A DNA stretch of 64,000 nt from Stenotrophomonas aracearum (GCF_031834615.1 NZ_CP115543.1:2739001-2803000), one strand, 5' to 3'; shown: positions 1 through 8,275, counted from the first letter of the stretch. The notes: generated by a model from the letters alone, not told the origin. Numbers and translations: made by a program.

Positions 1-579
1 CAGGGCAAGCTGAAAGCCGCTGCAGGTGTTGCGGCGGCGGCCTGGGTTGCATTCGGCACTGCACGCTTTGTGTGGACGCGCCTGCGCGGCAATGGCCGCT
101 TCAATGCGGAAATGGTCGGCATGCTGCTCGCGCACAGCGGCGTGGCGGTGTTCCTGGTCGGCGCGTTGCTGGTGGAAGCATTGAACGTGCAGCGCGAAGT
201 CGCGCTGGCGCCCGGCCAGACCCTGGAAGTGAGTGGCTACACCCTGCGCTTCGAGGGCGTGGACCACCAGCAGGGCCCCAACTACGTCGCCGACCGTGGC
301 CATGTGCGCGTACTGCACGGCGGCCGCGAGCTGGCGCTGTTGCATCCGGAAAAGCGCGCGTATGCCAGCGGCGGCCAGGTGATGACCGAGGCCGGCATCC
401 ATGCACGTGTGCGCGGCGACGTCTACGTAGCGCTGGGCGAGCCACTGGGCAACAATGCCTGGGCCGTCCGCGTCCATGTCAAACCGTTCGTGCGCTGGGT
501 CTGGTTCGGTGCCCTGCTGATGGCACTGGGTGGCTTCGTCACCGCCGCCGACCGCCGCTTCCGTCGTTTCCAGGAGTAG
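1..579 (+). CDS. ccmF: CcmF, heme lyase subunit for cytochrome c maturation (3' part only)
   Basis: The last 192 codons of a gene that begins before the window. CcmF works with CcmH/CcmI in the inner membrane to attach heme to apocytochrome c. The visible part has a membrane segment near the start (AHSGVAVFLVGALLVEAL), a periplasmic stretch with ETLEV/YTLRF-like strands, and a final membrane helix (WFGALLMALGGFV) before a basic tail, which is the usual CcmF C-terminus. ccmG, ccmH and ccmI follow immediately on the same strand, the standard ccm order. The stop is TAG at 577-579, and the ribosome site of ccmG lies in its last codons. Identity rests on the C-terminal pattern plus operon context. 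Confidence 0.88.
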   Translation, partial: QGKLKAAAGVAAAAWVAFGTARFVWTRLRGNGRFNAEMVGMLLAHSGVAVFLVGALLVEALNVQREVALAPGQTLEVSGYTLRFEGVDHQQGPNYVADRGHVRVLHGGRELALLHPEKRAYASGGQVMTEAGIHARVRGDVYVALGEPLGNNAWAVRVHVKPFVRWVWFGALLMALGGFVTAADRRFRRFQE

Positions 580-583
580 TTCC

Positions 584-1195
584 GTGTCCGATCCCCGCCC
601 CGCCTCCCGCCCGCTGCCGCCCGTGGCCATAGTCATCGGCGTGCTGTTCTTCTTCGGGCTGCTCGGGTTGATGGTGTACGGGGTGATGAAGTCCGGCGCG
701 CCGGACCGCGACATCCTGCCTTCGGCGTTGATCGGAAAGCCGGCCCCTGCCTTCGATCTGCCGGTACTGCACGATCCCGACATCAAGGTCAGCAGCAACG
801 AACTGCGCGGCGCGCCGTACGTGCTCAACGTGTGGGGCAGCTGGTGCGCGGCCTGCCGGGAAGAACACCCGATCCTGACCCGCTTCGCCGAAACCAAACG
901 CGTGCGCGTGATCGGCTACAACTGGAAGGACGAACCGGCCGACGCGCTGCGCTGGCTGGAACAGCTGGGCAACCCGTTCGTGCTGGTGCTGACCGACATC
1001 GAAGGCCGCACTGCGATCGACTGGGGCGTGACCGCCGCGCCGGAGACTTTCCTGGTCGATGCCAGCGGCGTGGTGCGCTGGAAGTACAGCGGCGCGCTGA
1101 GCCAGCGCGTGATCGATACGCAGTTGTTGCCGGAACTGGACAAACTGGAGCGAGCGCATGCTCAGCCGCGTACTACGCCGCCGCCTGCGGAGTGA
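584..1195 (+). CDS. ccmG: CcmG/DsbE, periplasmic thiol:disulfide interchange protein
   Basis: A membrane-anchored thioredoxin-fold protein of 203 residues that keeps the heme-binding cysteines of apocytochrome c reduced. I chose GTG 584, five bases after the ccmF stop, because CCAGGAG (570-576) sits at good spacing; a GTG at 530 inside ccmF would give an unlikely Ser-rich extension. An N-terminal membrane anchor spans about residues 13-34, and the redox motif WCAAC has Cys88 and Cys91. The family often has Pro or Thr in the middle of this motif, so the Ala-Ala pair is a mild variant. A cis-proline region (AAPETFLVDASG) follows. The 3' end overlaps ccmH by 38 bp. Confidence 0.92.
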   Translation: MSDPRPASRPLPPVAIVIGVLFFFGLLGLMVYGVMKSGAPDRDILPSALIGKPAPAFDLPVLHDPDIKVSSNELRGAPYVLNVWGSWCAACREEHPILTRFAETKRVRVIGYNWKDEPADALRWLEQLGNPFVLVLTDIEGRTAIDWGVTAAPETFLVDASGVVRWKYSGALSQRVIDTQLLPELDKLERAHAQPRTTPPPAE

Positions 1196-1667
1196 TTCCG
1201 ACGCTGCGTGCCGCACGACCAGCGGTCGTGCGCTACCGGTGTGGGTTGTCGCATTTTTCTTGATGGCGCCGCTGTTGGCGCTGGCGCAGGCCGTGTCCGA
1301 CCCGACCCCGCTGCAATACCGCGATGCCGCGGAGGAAGCGCGCTTCCATGCGCTGGCCGCCGAGCTGCGCTGCGTGCAGTGCCAGAACCAGTCGCTGGCC
1401 GACTCCAACGCGCAGATCGCGCACGACCTGCGTCGTGAAGTGCTGACGCTGATGCAGCAGGGCCGGAGCGACGCAGAGATCAAGCAGTTCCTGGTGGATC
1501 GCTACGGCGAGTTCGTGCTGTACCGCCCGTTGATGGACACCCGCAACAGCGTGCTGTGGTTCGGGCCACTCGTGCTGGTGCTGGCCGGTGCCGGCGTGCT
1601 GTTCTGGGTGGTGCGGCGTCGCAGCCGCCAGGTACAACCGATGGGCGACAGCGAGGAACGCTGGTGA
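1158..1667 (+). CDS. ccmH: CcmH, cytochrome c-type biogenesis protein
   Basis: A periplasmic thiol-reductase subunit (169 residues) of the heme ligation complex. The signature RCVQCQNQSLADSN carries Cys72 and Cys75. A signal/anchor helix lies near residues 27-45 (LPVWVVAFFLMAPLLALAQA) and a second membrane helix near 130-155, followed by a basic tail, as in short CcmH proteins. ATG 1158 has GGAG at 1147-1150 and overlaps ccmG by 38 bp. Residues 19-27 are encoded by a GTAG-type palindrome (1213-1235), so the region before the signal helix seems to have absorbed a repeat. A downstream alternative start cannot be excluded. The TGA stop overlaps the GTG start of ccmI. Confidence 0.9.
   Translation: MLSRVLRRRLRSDSDAACRTTSGRALPVWVVAFFLMAPLLALAQAVSDPTPLQYRDAAEEARFHALAAELRCVQCQNQSLADSNAQIAHDLRREVLTLMQQGRSDAEIKQFLVDRYGEFVLYRPLMDTRNSVLWFGPLVLVLAGAGVLFWVVRRRSRQVQPMGDSEERW
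1213..1235 (-). repeat. SMAG/REP-type palindrome inside the 5' end of ccmH
   Basis: On the minus strand this reads GTAG followed by the imperfect palindrome CGCACGACCGCTGGTCGTGC. It matches the GTAG-headed short stem-loops scattered through this window, but here it is translated as part of ccmH. Confidence 0.6.
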
Positions 1668-2656
1668 GCGCGTGGATGCAGGTGATTGCCGGGCTGTGCG
1701 CCGCAGTGGTGGCCATGGTGGTGCTGTGGCCGTTGCGCCGCAGTGGTCGGCGTGGACCGTTCCTGGCCGCGGTGATCGCCCTCGGCGTGGCCGGGGTGGC
1801 GCTGTACATGCTGGTGGGCACGCCGAAGGCGATGGATGCCGTGGCCGAACCGGGCCCCGCATCGCTGGAACAGGGCGTGCGCGAGCTGGAAGCCGCGTTG
1901 GCGCGCGAACCGCAGCGTGCCGATGGCTGGGCCCTGCTGGGTCGCTCGGAACTGGCGCTGGGCAACACGGAAAAGGCCAACCAGGCGTTCGCGCGTGCGG
2001 TGGGCCTGGCGCCGGATGAAGTGCCATTGCTGGTGGAAGCCGCGCAGGCGCGCGCCCAGGCTGACCCGTCGAAACGTTTCGACGATGTGGCCCTGCAATG
2101 GCTGCGCCATGCCCAGCAGGTCGATCCGAGCAGCGAGCGCGCCGGTTGGTTGATCGGCATCGCGCAGCGCCAGCGTGGGCAGGATGCGGAAGCGGCGGCG
2201 ACGTGGGAAGCGTTGCTGCCGCGCCTGGAACCGGCTGCGGCGAACGCGCTTCGGGAGCAGATTGCGGTTGCGCGGAGCAAGGCGGGAGACTCGCCTGCCC
2301 CGGTGCCGGCCGAACCCCGCGCCAAGGCATTGAACATCTCGGTGACGCTGGGCAAAGGCATCGACAAGGCCACGTTGCCGGCGGACGCCACCGTATTCGT
2401 CATCGCCCGCATGCCCAACGGCCCACCGATGCCGGTAGCGGTGCAGAAGCACCGGCTGGCCGACCTGCCGCTGCAGGTCACCCTGGGCGACGGCGACAGC
2501 CCGATGCCGACGGCGAAACTGTCGTGGCTGGAGGAGGTCGAAGTGTTCGCCCGGATCTCCGCCAGCGGCCAGGCGAACCGGCAGGAGGGAGATATCGATT
2601 CGCCGGTAGTGCGAGTGAAGCTGCCGCATGACGGCAGGGTCGAGATAACCCTGTAG
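1664..2656 (+). CDS. ccmI: CcmI/CycH, TPR-type cytochrome c biogenesis protein
   Basis: A 330-residue apocytochrome c chaperone of the heme ligation complex. GTG 1664 overlaps the ccmH stop (GTGA) and is preceded by GAGGAA (1652-1657). Two N-terminal membrane helices (about 4-20 and 31-50) are followed by TPR-like repeats between about 65 and 200 (for example ELEAALAREPQRADGWALLG). The C-terminal beta domain contains ISVTLGKGIDKA, TVFVIAR and LPLQVTLGD, typical of CcmI. It completes the ccm operon. Its TAG stop (2654-2656) is supplied by the GTAG head of a SMAG repeat. Confidence 0.9.
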   Translation: MSAWMQVIAGLCAAVVAMVVLWPLRRSGRRGPFLAAVIALGVAGVALYMLVGTPKAMDAVAEPGPASLEQGVRELEAALAREPQRADGWALLGRSELALGNTEKANQAFARAVGLAPDEVPLLVEAAQARAQADPSKRFDDVALQWLRHAQQVDPSSERAGWLIGIAQRQRGQDAEAAATWEALLPRLEPAAANALREQIAVARSKAGDSPAPVPAEPRAKALNISVTLGKGIDKATLPADATVFVIARMPNGPPMPVAVQKHRLADLPLQVTLGDGDSPMPTAKLSWLEEVEVFARISASGQANRQEGDIDSPVVRVKLPHDGRVEITL

Positions 2657-2720
2657 AGACACGCCATGCGTGTCCCACGTGGTGCCGGATACCCCTTGGG
2701 ACACGCATGGCGTGTCGCTA
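2653..2720. repeat. Inverted pair of SMAG-type palindromes
   Basis: Two facing copies (2653-2679 and 2697-2720) share the core GACACGCCATGCGTGTC. The first has its GTAG head at 2653-2656, overlapping the ccmI stop codon; the second is in the opposite orientation. They can form two separate hairpins or one long stem between ccmI and metX. The remaining bases to 2786 show no other feature. Confidence 0.75.
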
Positions 2721-2786
2721 CGCGCCTGCACACACCATTCCAACCGCCCGCACGGCACCCCCACCCACCCCGGGTAGAATGCCCGC

Positions 2787-3899
2787 ATGACCGAATTCAT
2801 CCCGCCCGGCACCCGTTACCACGCCCTGCCCTCGCCGTTCGCGTTCAAGCGCGGCGGGGAACTGCTCGGCGGGCACGTGGCCTTCGAAACCTGGGGCACG
2901 CTCAACGCCGATGCCAGCAATGCCGTCCTTATCGTCACCGGCCTCTCGCCCGACGCGCATGCGGCGGCCAATGATGCCAACCCGGCACCGGGCTGGTGGG
3001 AAGGCATGCTCGGCCCGGGCAAGGCGATCGACACCGACCGCTGGTTCGTGGTGTGCGTGAACTCGTTGGGCAGCTGCAAGGGCTCCACCGGGCCGGCCAC
3101 GGTCAACCCGGCCACCGGCGAGCTGTACCGCCTGCAGTTCCCGGAACTCTCCATCGAAGACGGCGCACGCGCCGCTGTGGACGTGGTGCGTGCATTGGGC
3201 ATTACCCGGCTGGCCTGCGTGATCGGCAATTCCATGGGCGGCATGACCGCGCTGGCGGTATTGCTGCTGCACCCGGGCATCGCCCGCAGCCACGTCAACA
3301 TCTCCGGCAGCGCGCAGGCGTTGCCGTTCTCCATCGCGATCCGCTCGCTGCAGCGCGAAGCGATCCGGCTGGACCCGCAGTGGAACGGCGGCCGCTACAG
3401 CGACGAGCATTACCCGGAATCGGGGATGCGCATGGCGCGCAAGCTGGGCGTCATCACCTACCGCTCCGCGCTGGAATGGGACGGCCGCTTTGGCCGCGTG
3501 CGACTGGATTCGGACCAGACCGACGACGATCCGTTCGGGCTGGAGTTCCAGGTGGAAAGCTACCTTGAAGGCCATGCGCGTCGCTTCGTACGCTTCTTCG
3601 ATCCCAACTGCTATCTGTACCTCAGCCGCTCGATGGACTGGTTCGACCTGGCCGAATACGCCGACGGCGACGTGATGGCCGGGCTCGCCACCATCAAGGT
3701 GGAGAAAGCACTCGCCATAGGCGCCAACACCGACATCCTGTTCCCGGTACAGCAGCAACAGCAGATCGCCGACGGCCTGCGTGCCGGCGGTGCCGACGCA
3801 CAGTTCATCGGGCTGGACTCGCCGCAGGGCCACGACGCCTTCCTGGTCGATTTCGAGCGCTTCGGCCCCGCCGTGCGCACGTTCCTGGACGCGCTCTGA
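2787..3899 (+). CDS. metX: MetX-family alpha/beta-hydrolase acyltransferase, probably serine (or homoserine) O-succinyl/acetyltransferase
   Basis: A 370-residue cytoplasmic acyltransferase that activates the hydroxyl of L-homoserine or L-serine for methionine/cysteine synthesis. The nucleophile elbow GNSMGG places the catalytic Ser near residue 149; an Asp near 317 (GANTDILFP) and His near 349 (GHDAFL) complete the triad. The substrate loop reads NSLGSCKGSTGPATVNP, differing from the N-x-LGGC form I expect in homoserine acetyltransferases. Xanthomonad MetX proteins have been reported to act as serine O-succinyltransferases, which I consider most likely here; sequence alone does not settle the substrate. 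ATG 2787 has only a weak upstream ribosome site. It appears monocistronic. Confidence 0.85.
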   Translation: MTEFIPPGTRYHALPSPFAFKRGGELLGGHVAFETWGTLNADASNAVLIVTGLSPDAHAAANDANPAPGWWEGMLGPGKAIDTDRWFVVCVNSLGSCKGSTGPATVNPATGELYRLQFPELSIEDGARAAVDVVRALGITRLACVIGNSMGGMTALAVLLLHPGIARSHVNISGSAQALPFSIAIRSLQREAIRLDPQWNGGRYSDEHYPESGMRMARKLGVITYRSALEWDGRFGRVRLDSDQTDDDPFGLEFQVESYLEGHARRFVRFFDPNCYLYLSRSMDWFDLAEYADGDVMAGLATIKVEKALAIGANTDILFPVQQQQQIADGLRAGGADAQFIGLDSPQGHDAFLVDFERFGPAVRTFLDAL

Positions 3900-3902
3900 G
3901 CC

Positions 3903-3983
3903 ATGCGCCAGCAGGGGAAGCTATGCGAGTGGAACGATGCGCGCGGCTTCGGCTTCGTGTGGTGGGTGTGCATCCTGCGGTAG
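3903..3983 (+). pseudogene. Truncated cold-shock-domain protein (N-terminal remnant)
   Basis: A 26-codon frame begins MRQQGKLCEWNDARGFGFV, which matches the first strand pair of bacterial cold-shock domain proteins, especially the CSD-plus-DUF1294 membrane proteins (pattern G-x-L-x-x-W-N-D-x-R-G-F-G-F). It then runs WWVCILR and stops. The TAG stop (3981-3983) is created by the start of the 149 bp inverted-repeat element, so the gene seems to have been cut at that point; no CSD or DUF1294 continuation was recognised after the element. It starts two bases after the metX stop and is probably non-functional. Confidence 0.6.
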
Positions 3984-4127
3984 GGTCGCATCCCAATCGA
4001 CCACCGACACCTGATCCGCGTTCTGTTGTGGCATGAACATCGGCGGGGAATGCGCTCTCTTTGACGAAGGTCATGCGTTACAGAACGTTGCACCGCTATC
4101 GGCGGTCGTTTGGGAACCGACCCTACC
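3979..4127. mobile_element. MITE-like element, copy 1 (149 bp, ~29 bp imperfect TIRs)
   Basis: The ends are GGTAGGGTCGCATCCC (left) and its approximate inverse GGGAACCGACCCTACC (right); complementarity extends about 29 bases inward with mismatches. A second copy in reverse orientation lies at 43525-43671 and shares the ends and an internal block (GTTCTGTTG-GGCATGA...GGTCATGCGTT). No transposase is encoded, so it would be non-autonomous. No clear direct repeats flank it. The rest of the gap to 4301 shows no gene; a GGAAC at 4270-4274 is too little for a promoter call. Confidence 0.7.
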
Positions 4128-4301
4128 GATGATTGCGTGCTTCACTGCGGGCCGGTGTCGATGCGCCGTGATCCGTGGCCCGCGCCCAACCTCCTGCCTA
4201 CTCCCGTCCCCCTCTGCACATGACGAGCACACGGCGGGGCCGCGACCTTTACCAATGCTTCGGCACAGTGGAACCTCCCTGATGCAACGGAGTTCCCGCC
4301 G

Positions 4302-5168
4302 ATGGCCGTGCCCAATTACCCCAAGCCGCCGTTCAAGACCCAACAGCAGACCTTCCCCGGCAAGACCGACAAAATGGATCCGCGCCCGGATCACGGCGAA
4401 GACAGCTACGAAGGCCACGGCCTGCTCAAGGGCAAGAAGGCACTGATTACCGGCGGCGACAGTGGCATCGGCGCAGCAGTGGCCATCGCCTACGCCCGCG
4501 AAGGTGCGGACGTCGCCATCGCTTTCCTGAAGGGCGAAGAGAAGGACGCGGCCTCCATCGGTGCACTGATCGAGAAGGCGGGCCAGAAGGCCGTGCTCGT
4601 CCCCTGCGACATCAGCGACGACGCGCAGGCGAAGGCGCTGATCGAAAAGGTGGTCGCCGAACTCGGCGGCCTCGACATCCTGGTCAACAACGCCGCCTAC
4701 CAGCGCTACTACGAGTCGTTCGATGACATCACCCTGGATGACTGGCGCAAGACCTTCGAAACCAATGTCCACGCGGTGTTCAACCTCACCCGACTGAGCG
4801 TGCCGCACCTGGAGGACGGCGGTTCGGTGATCAACACCGCGTCGGTGAATTCGAAGAAGCCCACGCCGAACATCCTGCCCTACTCCGCCACCAAGGGCGC
4901 GCTGGCCAATCTCACCATCGGCCTGGCCGGCCTGCTGGCCGAGAAGGGCATCCGCGTGAACGCCGTCCTGCCGGGTCCGATCTGGACCCCGTTCATCCCC
5001 GCCGGCATGGCGGCCGAGGAAGTCGCACAATTCGGCAGCCAGACCCCGTTTGGCCGCCCGGGCCAGCCCGCCGAGCTCGCCTCGGCTTATGTGATGCTTG
5101 CCGCCGACGGCGCCAGTTACACCTCGGGTGCGCTGCTGACGATTTCCGGCGGCGCGGTCACCCTATAG
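4302..5168 (+). CDS. SDR-family oxidoreductase, YghA/general-stress type
   Basis: A 288-residue NAD(P)-dependent short-chain dehydrogenase with the extended N-terminus of the YghA/GSP39-like group (TFPGKTDKMDPRPDHGE), then the nucleotide-binding TGGDSGIG near 46-53, LVNNAA near 127-132, NTASV with the catalytic Ser near 182 and the catalytic YSATK near 197-201. The substrate is unknown; relatives are associated with general stress. CAACGGAG at 4285-4292 precedes ATG 4302. The next gene, a GH15 glycosidase, starts about ten bases after the stop, so the two are probably co-transcribed and may act in osmotic or carbon-stress metabolism. Confidence 0.88.
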   Translation: MAVPNYPKPPFKTQQQTFPGKTDKMDPRPDHGEDSYEGHGLLKGKKALITGGDSGIGAAVAIAYAREGADVAIAFLKGEEKDAASIGALIEKAGQKAVLVPCDISDDAQAKALIEKVVAELGGLDILVNNAAYQRYYESFDDITLDDWRKTFETNVHAVFNLTRLSVPHLEDGGSVINTASVNSKKPTPNILPYSATKGALANLTIGLAGLLAEKGIRVNAVLPGPIWTPFIPAGMAAEEVAQFGSQTPFGRPGQPAELASAYVMLAADGASYTSGALLTISGGAVTL

Positions 5169-5177
5169 GGCGTGTTG

Positions 5178-6992
5178 ATGCCTGTGCCCGCTGAACAGAT
5201 CTCTTCCGGGCGCGATGCCGAAGGGTACGCGCCCATCCATTCCTATGCGGCCATCGGCGATGGTCGCTCCAGCGCGTTGATCGCACCGGACGGCAGCATC
5301 GACTGGTGGTGCGCGCCGTGCATGGACGCACCGCCGTTGTTCGACCGGTTGCTGGACGCCCCGCATGGCGGACGCTTCGTGCTGCAGGCAAACCATGTGA
5401 CGTCGATCAGGCGCCGCTACCTGCAGGACAGCAACGTACTGGAGACCGAAGTAATAACGGCGGCTGGACGCGCCCGCATCACTGAGTCGTTGAACAGCGG
5501 TCCGGCTGGGCGCCTGCCGTGGTCCGAGCTCGCGCGACGGGTGGAGGGACTGGAGGGTGAGGTGGTGTTTGACCTGCTTTACCAGCCGGGCACCCGCGCG
5601 GGCACCTGCTCACCGTGGATGAGCGACACCCCCAATGGCTGCGTGCACCATGTCGGGCCGGTGATGACGATGCTGCGCTACCCGGAACGCACCCGCATCG
5701 CCGTATGCGACGACCGCGAGGTGCGCGGCACGCTGCGCGTGCAGGCCGGCGACCGTGAGCTGGTCGCGTTGCTTGCCTCCCAGGATGAAGTGCTGCCTGT
5801 TCCGCCTTTGATCGACATCGACACCCGCATCGACCGCTCGCATCGCGAGTGGCAGCAGTGGGTGGACGACCTGGACTGCGGCGCCACCCGCCGCAGCGAG
5901 GTGATCTGCTCGGCACTGGCCCTCAAGTTCCTCTGGTTCGCCCCCACCGGCGCAATTGCCGCAGCGGTCAGCGCATCGCTGCCGGAGCGCATCGGCGGGG
6001 ACAAGAACTGGGACTACCGCTACGCCTGGGTACGCGATGCCGCGTACGTCATCAAGACCTTCCTGCGGGTGGGCGCCCTGCCCGACGCCAAGGCCGGCTT
6101 CAGCTGGCTTATGACCACCATCGGCAAACACCGGCCCGGCGTTGCGCCCTGCTACACCCTGCGCGGCGAACGGGTAGAGGAAGAGCGCTGCGTCGACGTG
6201 CCGGGCTACCGCAACAGCCAGCCGGTGCGGGTCGGGAACACCGCGACCGACCAGCTGCAGACCTGCGCTTACGGCGACATACTGGAAATGGCCAGCCGCA
6301 TGATCGAAGCCGGGCACATCCTCGATCCCAACACCGCCCGCCTGTTGTTCGAACTTGCCGACGAGTGCGCGGACAGTTGGATGCGCAAGGACAACGGGTT
6401 CTGGGAGCTGGAGGACCTGCAGCACTACACCATGTCCAAGGTGGAATGCTGGATGGCGCTGCGCCGCGCCTGCGAGCTGGCCGAGAAGGGCCACCTCACC
6501 ACCGCGCGCCTGCCGCGTTGGCAACGCGAGCGCGATCGGATCCTGGAATGGATCGATTGCCACTGCTGGGACGACGCCCGCCAGGCGTACCTCATGCACC
6601 CCGGCAGCGACCGGTTGGACGCCAGCCTGATGCTGGCCTCGCGCTTCGGCTTGGCCGAGGCACGGCCGGAGCGCTTTGTCGCGACCCGCGAGGCGATCCG
6701 GCAGGAGCTGAGCGACGCCACGGGCGACCTGCTATGGCGCTACAGCGGCATGCAGGACTGCGAAGGCACCTTCATAAGCTGTGCGTTCTGGATGGTGGAG
6801 GCGTACGGTCTGCTGGGTGAACGCGATGAGGCTGCACGCCTGTTCGACCGGCTGCTGGCCAGGGTCCGGAACGACGTCGGGTTGATGCCCGAGGTGTGGG
6901 ACCCCCACACCGATTCCGGACTGGGCAACACGCCGCAGGGATTGAGCCACCTGGCATTGGTGCATGCAGCGCTTTCATTGGATGGCGACTGA
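5178..6992 (+). CDS. Glycoside hydrolase family 15 protein (glucoamylase or trehalase type)
   Basis: A cytoplasmic hydrolase of about 604 residues with no signal peptide. The N-terminal beta-domain contains IGDGRSSALIAPDGSIDWWC; the (alpha/alpha)6 catalytic domain contains NWDYRYAWVRDAAY and ends with GLMPEVWDP...LGNTPQGLSHLALV, the standard GH15 pattern. The usual general-acid segment (G-x-WE-x-R-G...H-x-SK) reads FWELEDLQHYTMSK, keeping the Glu but not the following Arg. Bacterial GH15 proteins of this length include trehalases and oligosaccharide glucosidases, so the substrate is open. ATG 5178 is preferred over GTG 5172 or TTG 5175 because AGGGCG lies upstream. It is probably in an operon with the SDR gene. 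Confidence 0.85.
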   Translation: MPVPAEQISSGRDAEGYAPIHSYAAIGDGRSSALIAPDGSIDWWCAPCMDAPPLFDRLLDAPHGGRFVLQANHVTSIRRRYLQDSNVLETEVITAAGRARITESLNSGPAGRLPWSELARRVEGLEGEVVFDLLYQPGTRAGTCSPWMSDTPNGCVHHVGPVMTMLRYPERTRIAVCDDREVRGTLRVQAGDRELVALLASQDEVLPVPPLIDIDTRIDRSHREWQQWVDDLDCGATRRSEVICSALALKFLWFAPTGAIAAAVSASLPERIGGDKNWDYRYAWVRDAAYVIKTFLRVGALPDAKAGFSWLMTTIGKHRPGVAPCYTLRGERVEEERCVDVPGYRNSQPVRVGNTATDQLQTCAYGDILEMASRMIEAGHILDPNTARLLFELADECADSWMRKDNGFWELEDLQHYTMSKVECWMALRRACELAEKGHLTTARLPRWQRERDRILEWIDCHCWDDARQAYLMHPGSDRLDASLMLASRFGLAEARPERFVATREAIRQELSDATGDLLWRYSGMQDCEGTFISCAFWMVEAYGLLGERDEAARLFDRLLARVRNDVGLMPEVWDPHTDSGLGNTPQGLSHLALVHAALSLDGD

Positions 6993-7109
6993 TTCCCTGC
7001 GCCTGTCTACATTATCCACCGACGACAGGCTATGGAAACGTCCGACAAAATGACGTATCCAGTCGAGAAACATTTTTACATGGTATTTACAACAGTAGAA
7101 CTACGGTAG

Positions 7110-7134
7110 CGCGAATCCAGGGAGGATTCGCGTG
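7110..7134 (+). promoter_or_regulatory. Hairpin enclosing the ribosome site of the histidine kinase gene
   Basis: A perfect 9 bp inverted repeat (7110-7118 with 7124-7132) has the loop AGGGA. The Shine-Dalgarno AGGGAGG lies in the loop and 3' arm, and the first base of the GTG start closes the stem. The structure should hide the start site until it melts or is opened by a ribosome or protein. Confidence 0.5.
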
Positions 7135-8274
7135 AGCCAGCCGTCGTGCCCCAAAGCCGCCCTGAATGACGAGTCCCGGCAGTTCGCACTCCTGGTCAAC
7201 TCCGTCACCGACTACGCCATCTACATGCTGGACACGCGTGGGATGATCCGCACCTGGAATCCGGGTGGCCAGCGGATCAAGGGCTACCGGGCCGACGAGG
7301 TGATCGGCACCAACTTTTCCCGCTTCTATCTGCCCGAGGACGCCGCAGCTGGCGTTCCGCAGCGGAACCTGCACACCGCTGCGGTGGAAGGCCGCTGCAT
7401 CGAGGAAGGCTGGCGGCTGCGCCAGGACGGCTCGCGCTTCCTGGCCAGCGTGGTAATCGACCCGATCTGGGACGACGGCGAGCTGATCGGCTTCGCGAAA
7501 GTGACCCGGGATATCACCGAGCGACACAGGGCACAGGAGCGCTACCAGAAACTGCAGGCCAACCTGTTGCAGGCGCAGAAGATGGAGGCCATCGGCAAGC
7601 TCACGCTGGGCTTGGCGCATGACTTCAACAACCTGCTGACCATCATCGTCAACTGCCTTGAACTGATTGGCACGCGGGTGAAGGACGGCGCGGTGGCCAA
7701 ATTGATTGAGACCGCAATGCGCGCCGCCGAGCGTGGCGCCCTGCTCTCGCGCCAGCTGCTGACCTTCGGACGCGGCCAGACGTTGTCGCCGGAGCGGGTG
7801 AACCTTGCTGATGCGATGCGCGAGTGCCAGGAGCTGCTGCAGCGCTCAGCGGGCGACCGGGTCACGGTCGTCTTTGCGCTGCAGGACAAGCTGCCGCACG
7901 TGTCGGTCGACAAGGCACAGCTGGAGGCCGCAGTGCTCAACCTGGTCTGCAACAGCCGCGACGCGATGCCCAATGGCGGCACCATCACCATTACCGCGAG
8001 TGCCAAAAAGACGCATGACCCGGCGGCCGACGCCCAGGCAGCGGCCCCGCATGTCTGCCTGAGCGTGGAAGACGATGGCGAAGGCATTCCGCTGGCCGAC
8101 CAGGCCCGGGTGTTCGAGCCGTTCTTCACCACCAAGGCGGTGGGGCGCGGCAGCGGGCTGGGGTTGAGCCAGGTGTTCGGGTTCACTACCCAGTCCGGCG
8201 GCTTCCCGCAGTTGAGCAGCGTGCCGGGGCAAGGAACCCGCGTCGCGCTTTGCTTCCCGGCCAGTGAGGGCTGA
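7132..8274 (+). CDS. PAS-domain sensor histidine kinase (cytosolic)
   Basis: A 380-residue two-component kinase with no membrane segment. A PAS domain occupies about residues 15-130 (FALLVNSVTDYAIYMLD, IKGYRADEVIG) and ends in the DITERHRAQE linker. The dimerisation/phosphoacceptor helix has His163 in LGLAHDFNNLL, and the ATPase domain has NLVCNSRDAM (N box), EDDGEGIP (G1), FEPFFTTK (F box) and GSGLGLSQV (G2). The signal is unknown; soluble PAS kinases of this type often sense redox, light or small ligands. GTG 7132 follows a strong AGGGAGG inside a hairpin. A stand-alone receiver gene starts one base after its stop and is the likely partner. Confidence 0.9.
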   Translation: MSQPSCPKAALNDESRQFALLVNSVTDYAIYMLDTRGMIRTWNPGGQRIKGYRADEVIGTNFSRFYLPEDAAAGVPQRNLHTAAVEGRCIEEGWRLRQDGSRFLASVVIDPIWDDGELIGFAKVTRDITERHRAQERYQKLQANLLQAQKMEAIGKLTLGLAHDFNNLLTIIVNCLELIGTRVKDGAVAKLIETAMRAAERGALLSRQLLTFGRGQTLSPERVNLADAMRECQELLQRSAGDRVTVVFALQDKLPHVSVDKAQLEAAVLNLVCNSRDAMPNGGTITITASAKKTHDPAADAQAAAPHVCLSVEDDGEGIPLADQARVFEPFFTTKAVGRGSGLGLSQVFGFTTQSGGFPQLSSVPGQGTRVALCFPASEG

Positions 8275-8275
8275 C

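Noticed and set aside
4270..4301. GGAAC motif before the SDR gene as an ECF-sigma promoter
   Set aside because: No matching -10 element at the required distance.
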